A stretch of DNA of 64,000 bases, from the NCBI GenBank assembly GCA_903970165.1, contig CAJCHZ010000047.1, positions 124,001 to 188,000 on the forward strand. Reading direction: 5' to 3'. The DNA comes from Betaproteobacteria bacterium. Lineage in GTDB: Bacteria > Acidobacteriota > Terriglobia > Acidiferrales > UBA7541. The notes below the pieces were generated by a model. It did no database searches. It was not told where the DNA came from and was given only the letters and a program-made list of their open reading frames with translations. Position numbers and translations under genes: made by a program. Shown in pieces: positions 45,535 to 53,884 of this stretch (positions are counted from its first letter, which is position 1; every line of letters begins with the position of its first letter).

Positions 45535-45892
45535 CGAATCTCCTGGATTCTTCAGTTTTTGCTGCGAGCAGGCGTAAGCCGCTCCGCTACTGCAAGGCTG
45601 GCCGAGAAATTAAGCCGGATGCTTCAACTGGATGCAAGCTGCCCCGAAAAAAGTCTGCTCATCCCCCGAACCTTGCAAAGTATACAGTAAGCCGAAAAGC
45701 AGTGTCTCCGTGCATCGCTTTGAAAGCGTCGGCGCTTCCGAGCCAATTAAACTTCATTGGATACGGTCGGCATCTCCAGTAGAATATGCGGACTTCGTAA
45801 GGAAGTTACGCAAGACCAAGCAGCCTGCCGCGCCCAGAGAAGGCCCAGCCGCATTGCGTACGTAAAATCAGAACTTCAAAGGGAGAATAACT
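45535..45892. other. Divergent intergenic region, no gene seen
   Basis: About 360 bp between the SAM-hydrolase-family gene and the DUF481 gene. Short open frames here show no domain; promoters for both flanking genes are expected but not recognisable with confidence. Confidence 0.45.
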
Positions 45893-46996
45893 GTGCGTCG
45901 AAGTGTACTCGTAATTTTGTTATTGGGTTTCTGCGCCATGAGCGCGCAAGCCGATCAGGTCACCCTGAAAAACGGCGACCGCCTCACCGGAACCATCGTC
46001 AAGTCCGACGATAAAACTCTCTTGATTAAAACCGACCTCGCCGGCGATGTTAACGTGCAATGGCAAGCCGTCACCGCCATCGTGTCTTCGCAAAATCTCC
46101 ATCTTTCTCTAAAAGATGGTCAGACGATCGTCGGCACCGTGAATACCAACGATGGAAAATTTGAAGTGACCACCAAGGACACCGGTCCCGTCACGGCCGC
46201 GAAAGATAACGTCGTTGTGGTTCGCGATGACGCCGAACAAAAGGCCTACGACGATCAGGTGGAGCGCCTCCGACATCCCCACCTAACCGACTTTTGGAGC
46301 GGCCTGCTTGACACTGGGCTCAGCCTCACCCGCGGCAATTCCGAGTCGCTGACCTTCTCGCTATCGGGTAAAGCAGCGCGCGTCACAGATACCGACAAAA
46401 TTTCCGTCTACAGCACGGCGATCTACACCGACAGCACTGTGGATGGCGTTAACTCCACGACCGCGCACGCTATCCGCGGCGGAATTCGCGGCGACCTGAA
46501 CGTCAGCAGCAAGGTGTTCGTCTTCGGCTTTACCGACTTCGAGTATGACCAGTTCCAGGACCTTGACCTTCGCAATGTTGTCGGCGGTGGATTCGGCTAT
46601 CACGTAATCAACACAAAAAAGACGACTTTGGATGTTTTTGGAGGCGGCGACTACGACCAGGACTTTTTCGGCGCCATCGCAGCTACCGCAACGACCCCTG
46701 CAACGCCTGCCGTAACGCGTAAGAACGGCGAACTCGACCTAGGAGAAACCTTCAACACGAAGATCAACAACCGGACCACGATCACGGAACAGTTCAGCAT
46801 TTATCCCAACGTGACAACCACGGGAAGCTACCGTTTTCAGTTTGACGCCACCGCTGCCACCAAGCTCAAGAACTGGCTCAGTTGGCAGGTCACTTATAGC
46901 GACCGCTTCCTCAGCGATCCCCTTCCCGGTTTTAAGACAAACGACCTGATTCTGTCGACGGGCGTTCGCTTGACATTCGGTAAGGGGGTGTTCTAA
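45893..46996 (+). CDS. DUF481 outer-membrane protein
   Basis: 367 residues. Signal peptide ('VLVILLLGFCAMSAQA'), an N-terminal beta-rich part with two Sm-like repeats ('VTLKNGDRLTGTIVKSDDKTLLIKTDLAGDVNVQW', 'LSLKDGQTIVGTVNTNDGKFEVTTKDTGPV'), then a DUF481 beta-barrel ('WSGLLDTGLSLTRGNSESLTFSLSGKAARV...') ending in Phe. Related to the salt-induced YdiY family. GTG start with AAGGGAG upstream. Probably an outer-membrane barrel of unknown function. Confidence 0.88.
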   Translation: MRRSVLVILLLGFCAMSAQADQVTLKNGDRLTGTIVKSDDKTLLIKTDLAGDVNVQWQAVTAIVSSQNLHLSLKDGQTIVGTVNTNDGKFEVTTKDTGPVTAAKDNVVVVRDDAEQKAYDDQVERLRHPHLTDFWSGLLDTGLSLTRGNSESLTFSLSGKAARVTDTDKISVYSTAIYTDSTVDGVNSTTAHAIRGGIRGDLNVSSKVFVFGFTDFEYDQFQDLDLRNVVGGGFGYHVINTKKTTLDVFGGGDYDQDFFGAIAATATTPATPAVTRKNGELDLGETFNTKINNRTTITEQFSIYPNVTTTGSYRFQFDATAATKLKNWLSWQVTYSDRFLSDPLPGFKTNDLILSTGVRLTFGKGVF

Positions 46997-47050
46997 ATGG
47001 AGCGCACTCATCTTTGTTCCAATTAGAATTCGCTGTTTAGGAGGCACCTT

Positions 47051-47299
47051 ATGGGCGTCATCGCTTGGCTGATCACGGGCCTGATTGCTGGCTGGCTCGC
47101 CGGACTTGTCATGAAGGGCGGCGGCTACGGCATCATTGTGGATATCCTGCTCGGGATCGTCGGAGGGTGGTTGGGGGGCTGGGTTTTCGGCCTTTTGCAC
47201 CTGCCGATTCCGGGAGGGCCGATGGTCGGCTCGATCATCGTGGCGTTTATTGGAGCGGTGATCCTGGTGGGGATCACTCGGCTCATTAAGAGAGCCTAG
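47051..47299 (+). CDS. GlsB/YeaQ/YmgE-family membrane protein
   Basis: 82 residues, three Gly-rich helices: 'IAWLITGLIAGWLAGLVMKGGGYGIIVDILLGIVGGWLGGWVFGLL' and 'GSIIVAFIGAVILVGITRLIKR'. Transglycosylase-associated/stress-response family. TAGGAGG before the ATG. A terminator follows about 100 nt downstream. Confidence 0.92.
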   Translation: MGVIAWLITGLIAGWLAGLVMKGGGYGIIVDILLGIVGGWLGGWVFGLLHLPIPGGPMVGSIIVAFIGAVILVGITRLIKRA

Positions 47300-47400
47300 A
47301 ACTGCTTTTGGCTTTATCGGTCAAAAGGATGAGGATCGCGCTGCACCCGGCGTTAGATTTCTGGGTCAGCGCGATTCCCGTTTAGGAACAGATCTAAACT

Positions 47401-47427
47401 GCCCAATATCCCTCGTTTGGGCTTTTT
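47401..47427 (+). terminator. Rho-independent terminator
   Basis: GCCCAA (47401-47406) and TTGGGC (47417-47422) form a 6-bp stem followed by TTTTT, about 100 nt after the GlsB-like stop. Confidence 0.65.
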
Positions 47428-47849
47428 ATCCGCCTTAAAGCGCCTCTTCTTCTGAAACTTCTGATACGAATTAGGCTGCCATATCACCATTAGATGAGGC
47501 GAAAACGCCTGTCCGTAGGGTCAGGTTTAGAAGGAGCCGGGACGGCGTAGTACAGGGAAAAACAGGCGAAAGTAGAGGCGAAAGCCGATTGCCAAGTAAG
47601 TGCTTTAATGTTAGTATCTTACGGGGATTTTGGGGCGGTCATAGTGGTACTGAACCACTAGTTTAGGCACCAAAATGTGACTTCTGTACCATCGCATTTA
47701 GGACAGGTCCGATGTCTAATGGGACAGGTCAGAACACATGGACCGAACGGACAGGCTGCCGCATCCAAGTACAGGTAAACAGGCAGCCAAGAAGAAGCAA
47801 AGCAAAGCGAGTCGGTTACAGAAAAGCGGGGATGCAAAACAGAGGAAAG
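47428..47849. other. Intergenic region with a short hairpin
   Basis: About 420 bp before the small membrane protein. It contains the hairpin TAGTGGT (47642-47648)/ACCACTA (47654-47660) and three nearby GGACAGG words between 47700 and 47760. No gene is convincing. Confidence 0.4.
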
Positions 47850-48149
47850 ATGAAGAATAAAGACAACAAGCGGAAGTGGATGTGGTGGTTCCTGGGCGTG
47901 GTGCTCGCGCTTCAACTCTATTTCGTGCGCGAATTGCTGGCGGCATTTGCGATTTTTGCAATCGGATTTGCGGCCATCGCCTTTGTGGTGATGAGCCTAT
48001 ATATGCTTCAGAAGGTTTGGGAAACAGGCGTACAGCGGGTTGCGGACAGCCATAACCCGGTTGTGGATATGGCGCGGCGCGGAGTTAACGCCGTGGAAGA
48101 TCTCGCCCGTCGGCCGTTGCGCCGCCCGGGTTCGGCCGCAGCGCGGTAA
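47850..48149 (+). CDS. Small two-helix membrane protein, hypothetical
   Basis: 99 residues: basic N-terminus ('MKNKDNKRKW'), hydrophobic helices 'MWWFLGVVLALQLYFVRELLAAFAIFAIGFAAIAFVVMSLYML', and a basic, Arg-rich C-terminus ('LARRPLRRPGSAAAR'). No known domain. ATG with AGAGG 5 nt upstream; the longer upstream frame lacks a ribosome site. Followed by a terminator. Confidence 0.65.
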   Translation: MKNKDNKRKWMWWFLGVVLALQLYFVRELLAAFAIFAIGFAAIAFVVMSLYMLQKVWETGVQRVADSHNPVVDMARRGVNAVEDLARRPLRRPGSAAAR

Positions 48150-48248
48150 GCCAATCGTTTCTGGGTTTTTGCCAGGGCGCACACGCGGGGCGAATCGACG
48201 CTGCCTCCTTCAGGGTTGAAACGCACCGCTAGCCATACAAAGAAAAGG

Positions 48249-48285
48249 GCCAGTCGTCCTGAGAGAGCGGCTGGCTTTTTCTTTT
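48249..48285 (+). terminator. Rho-independent terminator
   Basis: GCCAGTCG (48249-48256) pairs with CGGCTGGC (48268-48275) including one G-T pair, then TTTTTCTTTT. It ends the transcript of the small membrane protein. Confidence 0.8.
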
Positions 48286-48336
48286 CAATGACTTAGGTGC
48301 CCGCCTGAGGAAAAATAGAATTTCGTCACAAAGTGC

Positions 48337-48383
48337 TTGACACTTTCACTAGCCGCATTGTATTTAACCAGTAGGTTAAATAC
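48337..48383 (+). promoter_or_regulatory. Promoter and operator of ArsR/SRPBCC operon
   Basis: TTGACA (48337-48342) as -35, and a perfect 10-bp inverted repeat GTATTTAACC (48360-48369)/GGTTAAATAC (48374-48383) covering the -10 region, ending 3 nt before the start codon. Arrangement typical of ArsR-family autorepression. Confidence 0.65.
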
Positions 48384-48386
48384 AAA

Positions 48387-48740
48387 ATGACCTCGGAACA
48401 GCTAAACTCAACGTTTTCAGCACTTGCCGATCCAACCCGCCGCGCCATCCTGGCCCATTTGATGTCGGGAGATGCGTCCGTAAGCGAACTGGCCGAGCCC
48501 TTCCACATGAGCATGCCGGCCGTCTCGAAACACTTGAAAGTATTAGAAAACGCGGGGCTTATCACTCGCGGCAAGGAGGCGCAATCGCGTCCCTGCCGGA
48601 TCGAGGCGGCCCCGCTTAAGGACGCTTCCGATTGGCTGGAGAACTATCGCATGGCATGGGAACAGCGGCTCGACCGTCTGCACGACTTCCTGAACAAGGC
48701 GCAGGCCAAGGAGAAAAAACATGGGCGATCCAAAAAGTAG
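48387..48740 (+). CDS. ArsR-family regulator (SRPBCC-linked)
   Basis: 117 residues, winged helix: 'FSALADPTRRAILAHLMSGDASVSELAEPFHMSMPAVSKHLKVLENAGLITRGKEAQSRPCRIE'. This is the metal-independent ArsR subtype that accompanies SRPBCC proteins; no metal Cys cluster. Overlaps the next gene by 20 nt. Start is AUG 3 nt after a perfect inverted repeat; no ribosome site is apparent, so the transcript may be short-leadered. Confidence 0.93.
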   Translation: MTSEQLNSTFSALADPTRRAILAHLMSGDASVSELAEPFHMSMPAVSKHLKVLENAGLITRGKEAQSRPCRIEAAPLKDASDWLENYRMAWEQRLDRLHDFLNKAQAKEKKHGRSKK

Positions 48741-49227
48741 CTCTGCGGCAAGTGAGGCGCCGCAAGAACTTTTCCTGACGCGCATTCTGGGTGCTCCCCG
48801 GGCGCTGGTTTTCAAAGCGTGGACCGATCAGAAACAGGTTGCGCAATGGTGGGGGCCGCGCGGCTTCAGCAACCCCGTTTGCGAATGGGATGCCCGGCCC
48901 GGCGGGGCGATTCGCATTCACATGCGTGGACCTGACGGCACGGTTTATCCGATGGGCGGCGTGTTTAAGGAAGTGGTCGAGCCGGAGCGCCTCGTTTTTA
49001 TCAGCACCGCCCTTGCGGACGAGAAGAGCCAGCCCTTATTCGAGATTTTTAACACCATTACTTTCGAGGACTTCCACGGCATCACAAAACTCAGGCTGCA
49101 CGCACGGCTGCTCACTGCGGAGTTCAAGATGACCCCGCAAGCCGCAGCTGCACTTTCAGGCATGGAGCAAGGGTGGAGCGAAAGTCTTTACCGGCTTGCC
49201 GATCACTTGGACGCGGCGCGCCGCTAG
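48721..49227 (+). CDS. SRPBCC/AHSA1-family protein
   Basis: 168 residues, START-like fold: 'ELFLTRILGAPRALVFKAWTDQKQVAQWWGPRGFSNPVCEWDARPGGAIRIHMRGPDGTVYPMGGVFKEVVEPERLVF...FEDFHGITKL...GMEQGWSESLYRLADHL'. Family members bind hydrophobic ligands or act with Hsp90 (AHSA1). Overlaps the ArsR gene, ribosome site AGGAG inside it. Function inferred as a small-ligand-binding or detoxification partner. Confidence 0.92.
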   Translation: MGDPKSSSAASEAPQELFLTRILGAPRALVFKAWTDQKQVAQWWGPRGFSNPVCEWDARPGGAIRIHMRGPDGTVYPMGGVFKEVVEPERLVFISTALADEKSQPLFEIFNTITFEDFHGITKLRLHARLLTAEFKMTPQAAAALSGMEQGWSESLYRLADHLDAARR

Positions 49228-49234
49228 CTCCCGG

Positions 49235-49669
49235 TTATCCGACGAGGGATTTATGTTTTTGAGCCCATCTTTGGCGAACACTGGCGATCAACTGGTCTTT
49301 GTCGCGCCGCATTTCGCGGACCAGGGGCTGATTGCCGGTTTCTTCGTGGCGGGCTGCCCAGAGGACCATTTCGGTGAGAACGGGGGCAAGGTCAATGCCT
49401 TTTGGCGTAAGCGAGTAAATCACTTTTCGGCCGTCGAAGGAATCAGTCTGCGAGCTGATGATTCCGTACTCCTCGAGGCGGCGGAGGCGGTCTGCCAGGA
49501 TGTTGGTGGAGATTTTTTCGTCGGAGTGAAGGAATTCGTGAAAGGTCTGGTAACCGCGGAGCATCATGTCGCGGATGACGAGGAGGGACCAGCGGTCGCC
49601 GAGCATTTCGACGGAGGCGTTCAGCGGGCAGCCGGAGCGGCGCTCGGGGTCGGCTTTCATTTTCGTCAT
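49235..49669 (-). CDS. HxlR-family transcriptional regulator
   Basis: 144 residues. HxlR winged helix with a redox-type Cys near the N-terminus ('RRSGCPLNASVEMLGDRWSLLVIRDMML', Cys14), 'FHEFLHSDEKISTNILADRLRRLEEYGII' and 'VIYSLTPKGIDLAPVLTEMV'. Cys-based HxlR proteins sense electrophiles or aldehydes. Two nearby ATGs (49669, 49660) are possible and no strong ribosome site precedes them. Convergent with the SRPBCC gene. Confidence 0.9.
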   Translation of the reverse strand: MTKMKADPERRSGCPLNASVEMLGDRWSLLVIRDMMLRGYQTFHEFLHSDEKISTNILADRLRRLEEYGIISSQTDSFDGRKVIYSLTPKGIDLAPVLTEMVLWAARHEETGNQPLVREMRRDKDQLIASVRQRWAQKHKSLVG

Positions 49670-49689
49670 AAGATACGGTATCTCTTTTA

Positions 49690-49706
49690 ACTTGCATTTT
49701 GCAAGT
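49690..49706. promoter_or_regulatory. Candidate HxlR operator
   Basis: ACTTGC (49690-49695) and GCAAGT (49701-49706) form an inverted repeat with 5-bp spacer, 21 bp before the HxlR start. Symmetric sites at this position are usual for the family. Confidence 0.45.
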
Positions 49707-49820
49707 AACGTTGGGACACTTTCGTTCGTTAGGTCGTAGTTGGCTGCGCGACAGAGAATGCGGACTTGAAATAAAGACGTTTGGGAAAGCGTTTAGAGAG
49801 TACTGCGGATTGACGGGGCT

Positions 49821-49896
49821 AGCGGTTACATCAGAATCAGCATAAGTGGCTATTGCCCGCTTACGTTGAATCGGACAGATTCTACCTTCTATGCCT
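49821..49896 (+). repeat. 76-bp leader element, copy 2
   Basis: Matches 17716-17791 at 71 of 76 bases, five transitions. AGCGG (49821-49825) can pair with CCGCT (49857-49861) as in copy 1; the inner helix is weaker here. Ends 34 nt before the PhnB-like gene start. Confidence 0.7.
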
Positions 49897-49930
49897 CTGC
49901 TTGTTCAGCAAACGATCAAAGGAGGACATC

Positions 49931-50356
49931 ATGTCATTGAATCCCTATGTTTTCTTTAACGGGCAATGCGAAGAAGCGTTCGCCTTTTACGCGAAGGCGT
50001 TCGGTGGGAAGGTGCTTTCCACCTTCAAGTACGAGGGATCACCGATGGGCGGGGATGTACCCGCGGAATGGGGAAGCAAGGTCATGCATTCATCGCTGGA
50101 TTTGGGCAACGGCATGATTTTGATGGGTGCGGACGCGCTACCGGGGCGCTATGAGACGCCGACGGGGTTTAGCGTGTCTGTTGGCGTGAAAGAAGTTGCG
50201 GAATCGGAGCGCATTTTCGCGGAGCTGGCGCAGGGCGGAACGGTGGAGTTGTCCATCCAGCAGACTTTTTGGTCTGTCCGATTTGGGATGCTGGTGGACC
50301 GGTTTGGGATACCGTGGATGGTTAACTGCGACCAGGCGGCGGCACACACGGCATAA
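49931..50356 (+). CDS. PhnB-like VOC-superfamily protein
   Basis: 141 residues: 'MSLNPYVFFNGQCEEAFAFYAKAFGGKVLSTFKYEGSPMG', 'KVMHSSLDLGNGMILMGAD', 'GTVELSIQQTFWSVRFGMLVDRFGIPWMVNCDQ'. PhnB-type glyoxalase/bleomycin-resistance fold (VOC). No obvious complete metal triad. ATG has GGAGG upstream; a longer frame would run into the 76-bp leader element. Function unknown; relatives are often annotated as antibiotic or glyoxal resistance proteins without proof. Confidence 0.92.
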   Translation: MSLNPYVFFNGQCEEAFAFYAKAFGGKVLSTFKYEGSPMGGDVPAEWGSKVMHSSLDLGNGMILMGADALPGRYETPTGFSVSVGVKEVAESERIFAELAQGGTVELSIQQTFWSVRFGMLVDRFGIPWMVNCDQAAAHTA

Positions 50357-50366
50357 CGGTTTTGAC

Positions 50367-50400
50367 GAGAAACCCGCCGCGGTGGCGGGATTCTCCCTTT
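50367..50400 (+). terminator. Stem-loop after PhnB-like gene
   Basis: GAGAAACCCGCC (50367-50378) pairs with GGCGGGATTCTC (50384-50395) with one mismatch, followed by CCTTT. A weak T-run makes termination likely but not certain. A second hairpin, TCCCGC-TGAA-GCGGGA, lies at 50427-50442. Confidence 0.55.
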
Positions 50401-50487
50401 GAGCAAAACCAATGGATGGCGGTGAGTCCCGCTGAAGCGGGAAAACGTTTTCGTGTAGACGTTGTATATGTATGAGGAGATGCGGAT

Positions 50488-52968
50488 ATGAGCGTCAACC
50501 CCGGATTGTTTCTGAATGACCTGAAAATTGCGCTGCGATCGCTGATGCGGGCCAAGGGCCTGGCCACCACCGTGATTCTTACGCTTGCGCTAGGGATTGG
50601 CGCGAACGCCGCCATTTTTGCGCTCGTTCGAGGGGTATTGCTGCGTCCGCTGGTAAACCGCGACGAAAACCGGCTGATTTACATCCGGCAAAGCGCGAAG
50701 GGCATCGGGAGCGAGAACACGAACTTTTCCGTGCCGGAATACAAGGACATCGAATCGGGAACGCGCACCGTCAGCCAGTACGGCGACTTTTCGGTGATTC
50801 AGTTCACGATGGTCGGATTGGGCGAGCCGCGCGCCGTACAGGCCGGTGTGGTGGGTGGGACGTATTTCGATACGATGGGCCTGCATCCGGTGCTGGGGCG
50901 GCTGATTGGTCCGCAGGATGACGGACCGAAGGCCGATGGGGTGGTGGTGCTGACGTACCGGTTCTGGTCCTCGGCGCTGCACAACGATCCCAGCGTCCTG
51001 GGCAAGACGGTGCGGCTGGGCAGCGGAGCCATGGGAACGCGGACGGGCACGGTCATTGGAGTGCTTGAGCCTTCGATCCCTTATCCGGCCGAGACGGAGA
51101 TCATGGCGAACATCGTGACCAGCCCCCACCATCTTTCGGCGACGATGCAGGACGGGCGAGTGCATCGCATGACGGAACTGTTTGGGCGGCTGGCGCCGGG
51201 CGCGACCATCGAGCAGGCGCAGGCGGACTTGCGCAGGGTGTACGGCGCGATGGTGAATCAGCACCCGGAAGCTTATTCGAAGCAAGCCGACTTTCAGATC
51301 AGCGCCAGGCTGCTGCGCGATCAAATCACTTCGGGAGCGCGCACCGTGCTGCTGGTGCTGCTGGCGGCTTCCGGGCTGGTGTTTATTATCGCCGTGTCGA
51401 ACGCGGCGAACCTGATTCTGGCGCGGTCTGTGCGGCGCGAAGGCGAACTGGCGATTCGCGCGGCGCTGGGCGCGAGCAGCGGGATGCTGCGGCGCACGCT
51501 GCTCGCGGAAAGCGTATTGCTCTGCGGAGCGGGAGCGCTGCTGGGGGTCCTGATCGCGAGCCCGATGGTAGCGATTCTGGCGCGGTACGCTTCGCGCTTC
51601 TCGATTCGTGCACAGGATTTGTCGGTGGATACGAGCATGCTGTGGGTGGGCGCGGGTTTGGCCATCGCGGCGTCTGTTTTGCTGGCGTTCGTGCCACGGC
51701 TGCCTTCGGCGACTTCCTCACAAGGCTCGGGGTTGGCGAACGGCAGCGTGCGCATCACGGGTGGGACGAACCGGCGGCTGCAAATTTTCGCGATGACACA
51801 GATCGCCGCTTCCTTCGTGCTGCTGGCGGGTGCGAGCATGCTGCTGAAAACGCTGATGGACATGCAGAACGCAAGCACTCCGCTGGACACGCCGCGTGTG
51901 CTGGCCATCGACTTGCCAGTGGATTCCTATGACAAAACGCAGGAACAGATCAACCACTTTTATGAAGACGTGGTGCGGAAAGTGGGGGAAATGCCGGGCG
52001 TGGATGCCTCTTCCGTGGGCAGCTCCGTGCCGTGGCGGGACACGACGTTCGATCTGCAACTGCAGTTCTCCGCGGACGAGAACCTCAAACAACCCGGCGA
52101 GGAAGACCCGCGCGCGCAGTTGCGCTCGATTACGCCGGGATTTTTCGCTTCGCTGGGCGTGCCGGTTCTGGCGGGACGCGACTTCAACGATCTGGACCGC
52201 AAGGACAAGGAACCGGTGGTGATCATCAGCCAGAGCGTGGCGCAAAAAATGTTCGCTGGGCGCGACCCACTAAATCGCCACGTATGGTGGACTGATCCGG
52301 TGCTGAAATTTATCGGCATGGATTCGACGAAGATGCGCGTCGTTGGCGTCGTGGGGGACATCGACGACATGCACGTCATTCAAATGCCGACGATGACGGT
52401 GTACAGCCCGATGGAGCAACAAGGACTCTTCGCGGCGCGGCTCTTCGTGCACACGAAGAGTGATCCGTACGCGCTGGTCACGCCGATTACACGGATGATT
52501 CGCGGTATGTCCGCGGACCAGGCCGTGGAGCACCCGGCAACGTTGGCCGACATCCGCGCCGCAGTGCTGACGCCAGACCGCTTGAACTCGCTGGTGTTTG
52601 GCGGGTTCGCGATTGTGGCGCTGGCGATTGCCGTGGTCGGCGTTTCGGGCGTGCTGGCGTTTTCCGTGAGCGCCCGCACACGGGAGTTCGGCATCCGGCT
52701 GGCGGTGGGTTCGCAACCGAGCCAGTTGCTGGCCAGCGTGATTCGCGAAGGAGCGCTGATGGCGGCTTTAGGTGTGCTTGCAGGAGCGGCGGGAGGATAC
52801 TTGCTGGCGCGGCTTGCGGGAGGCCTTCTGCTTGATATGAAGATGCCGAGCCCATTGCCGGTGGTGGCTTCCGCGTTGATTTTGTTGGCGGCGGCAGTGA
52901 TTGCTTCGGCGTGGCCGGCGGCGCGCGCGGCCCGCGTGGACGTGATTCAGGCGCTGCGCGCCGATTGA
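50488..52968 (+). CDS. ADOP-family permease, PadR-less short-N-terminus type
   Basis: 826 residues. Starts 'MSVNPGLFLNDLKIALRSLMRAKGLATTVILTLALGIGANAAIF', without the extension seen in PadR-linked copies. First FtsX unit 'LVLLAASGLVFIIAVSNAANLILARSVRREGELAIRAALGASSG', second periplasmic domain, and the last FtsX unit ('LVFGGFAIVALAIAVVGVSGVLAFSVSARTREFGIRLAVG') ending 'WPAARAARVDVIQALRAD'. ATG preceded by GAGGAG. No PadR or ATPase nearby. Substrate unknown. Confidence 0.94.
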   Translation: MSVNPGLFLNDLKIALRSLMRAKGLATTVILTLALGIGANAAIFALVRGVLLRPLVNRDENRLIYIRQSAKGIGSENTNFSVPEYKDIESGTRTVSQYGDFSVIQFTMVGLGEPRAVQAGVVGGTYFDTMGLHPVLGRLIGPQDDGPKADGVVVLTYRFWSSALHNDPSVLGKTVRLGSGAMGTRTGTVIGVLEPSIPYPAETEIMANIVTSPHHLSATMQDGRVHRMTELFGRLAPGATIEQAQADLRRVYGAMVNQHPEAYSKQADFQISARLLRDQITSGARTVLLVLLAASGLVFIIAVSNAANLILARSVRREGELAIRAALGASSGMLRRTLLAESVLLCGAGALLGVLIASPMVAILARYASRFSIRAQDLSVDTSMLWVGAGLAIAASVLLAFVPRLPSATSSQGSGLANGSVRITGGTNRRLQIFAMTQIAASFVLLAGASMLLKTLMDMQNASTPLDTPRVLAIDLPVDSYDKTQEQINHFYEDVVRKVGEMPGVDASSVGSSVPWRDTTFDLQLQFSADENLKQPGEEDPRAQLRSITPGFFASLGVPVLAGRDFNDLDRKDKEPVVIISQSVAQKMFAGRDPLNRHVWWTDPVLKFIGMDSTKMRVVGVVGDIDDMHVIQMPTMTVYSPMEQQGLFAARLFVHTKSDPYALVTPITRMIRGMSADQAVEHPATLADIRAAVLTPDRLNSLVFGGFAIVALAIAVVGVSGVLAFSVSARTREFGIRLAVGSQPSQLLASVIREGALMAALGVLAGAAGGYLLARLAGGLLLDMKMPSPLPVVASALILLAAAVIASAWPAARAARVDVIQALRAD

Positions 52969-53040
52969 AGCTGTCCCGCTGGCGGACGGCAATGGGTGTC
53001 GCGCTGTCAGCCGCAACCTTTCTTACGAGTTGGACTGCTG

Positions 53041-53537
53041 CTATGTTCCAACTTTGCTTCCAGCGTTCTCCCTAACCTTTCTTCCTTTCACGACAGGGAT
53101 ATAGAGACACAGAAATGCGGCTGCCGCCAGGCCGATGGCTAGCGCGGGCAATAAAATAGCGCCAGGAAGAGGCTGCGCCTGCGGTCGATAGCGGAAGATG
53201 AAGTAAGCGGTCATCCAAATCAGGATGCTGGAAAGCAAGCCGGGAGAATATTCGCGAAAGTGAATAGCCCACCAGAGATGCCAGAATCCGTTGCAGAGGC
53301 GCATGCCAGTGGAAATATCAGCCACCACCCGCCAAGAAAGTCATAGGCAACGACGCTGGCGATCATGATGGTGAAATATCCTGCATTGAACCAGAAGAAT
53401 TTCGTCCACGAATACTCCGGCCACCAGTGCTGACGTACTTTTTCGACGAAACTGCCTCCCAGCAGACACTCGTCCAGCACATGAATCACGTAGGCGACGA
53501 CCATAAACCAAAAAGAGAAAATAAGAGGCAGGTGCAT
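53041..53537 (-). pseudogene. HXXEE-domain membrane protein, frameshifted
   Basis: Two overlapping frames together give one ~165-residue HXXEE-type membrane protein. The first (from 53537) reads 'FWFMVVAYVIHVLDECLLG', 'WTKFFWFNAGYFTIMIASVVAYDF', 'GGWWLIFPLA'; the second continues 'MRLCNGFWHLWWAIHFREYSPGLLSSILIWMTAYFIFRY' to 53041. The switch lies near 53306-53312. Either a real disruption or an assembly error of one base. Function of the family is unknown. Confidence 0.75.
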
Positions 53538-53578
53538 CCGCGCCGCCTTTCTTACCGGGGAGGGCCATGATCAAGAGC

Positions 53579-53884
53579 TTAGACGAGGCTTTTGATCCAT
53601 CGTGCGAATCGTCCTCGCGCCTCCGGCTGCATGGCGATAAACTTTACGGCCATCCCGCCGGCCTCTATCCGCAGTACGACCGCGCGCGCGCGTACTTCGC
53701 CTGCTGGCACGTCCAGCAGCAACTGAATATACGCACCTGGCCGAGGAGGCTCGGGCGTGCGAATGTAGAGCCCACCAAGACCAGCGTTTTCCAAGCGAGA
53801 AACGGACTTCTTGTTGGCAGTCTGCCAGGCCAGGAAGGTTCCTCTTGGCGAGCGTATTCTTGCGTAGCGACGCAGGTCTTTCAT
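53579..53884 (-). CDS. PilZ-domain protein
   Basis: 101 residues of PilZ type: 'LRRYARIRSPRG' (RxxxR c-di-GMP motif), 'SRLENAGLGGLYIRTPEP', 'GGMAVKFIAMQPEARGRFARWI'. The second motif, normally (D/N)xSxxG, reads NAGLGG, so the Ser is replaced and c-di-GMP binding is uncertain. ATG at 53884 is chosen over an upstream TTG. Convergent to no obvious partner. Confidence 0.8.
   Translation of the reverse strand: MKDLRRYARIRSPRGTFLAWQTANKKSVSRLENAGLGGLYIRTPEPPRPGAYIQLLLDVPAGEVRARAVVLRIEAGGMAVKFIAMQPEARGRFARWIKSLV

Noticed and set aside
47658..47915. Minus-strand frame ending in a CPxxxxxxCPKC zinc-ribbon-like stretch
   Set aside because: The Cys-rich end is followed by a stop with no further domain, the region is shared with the start of the plus-strand membrane gene, and no ribosome site is seen. 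Chance or a tiny remnant.
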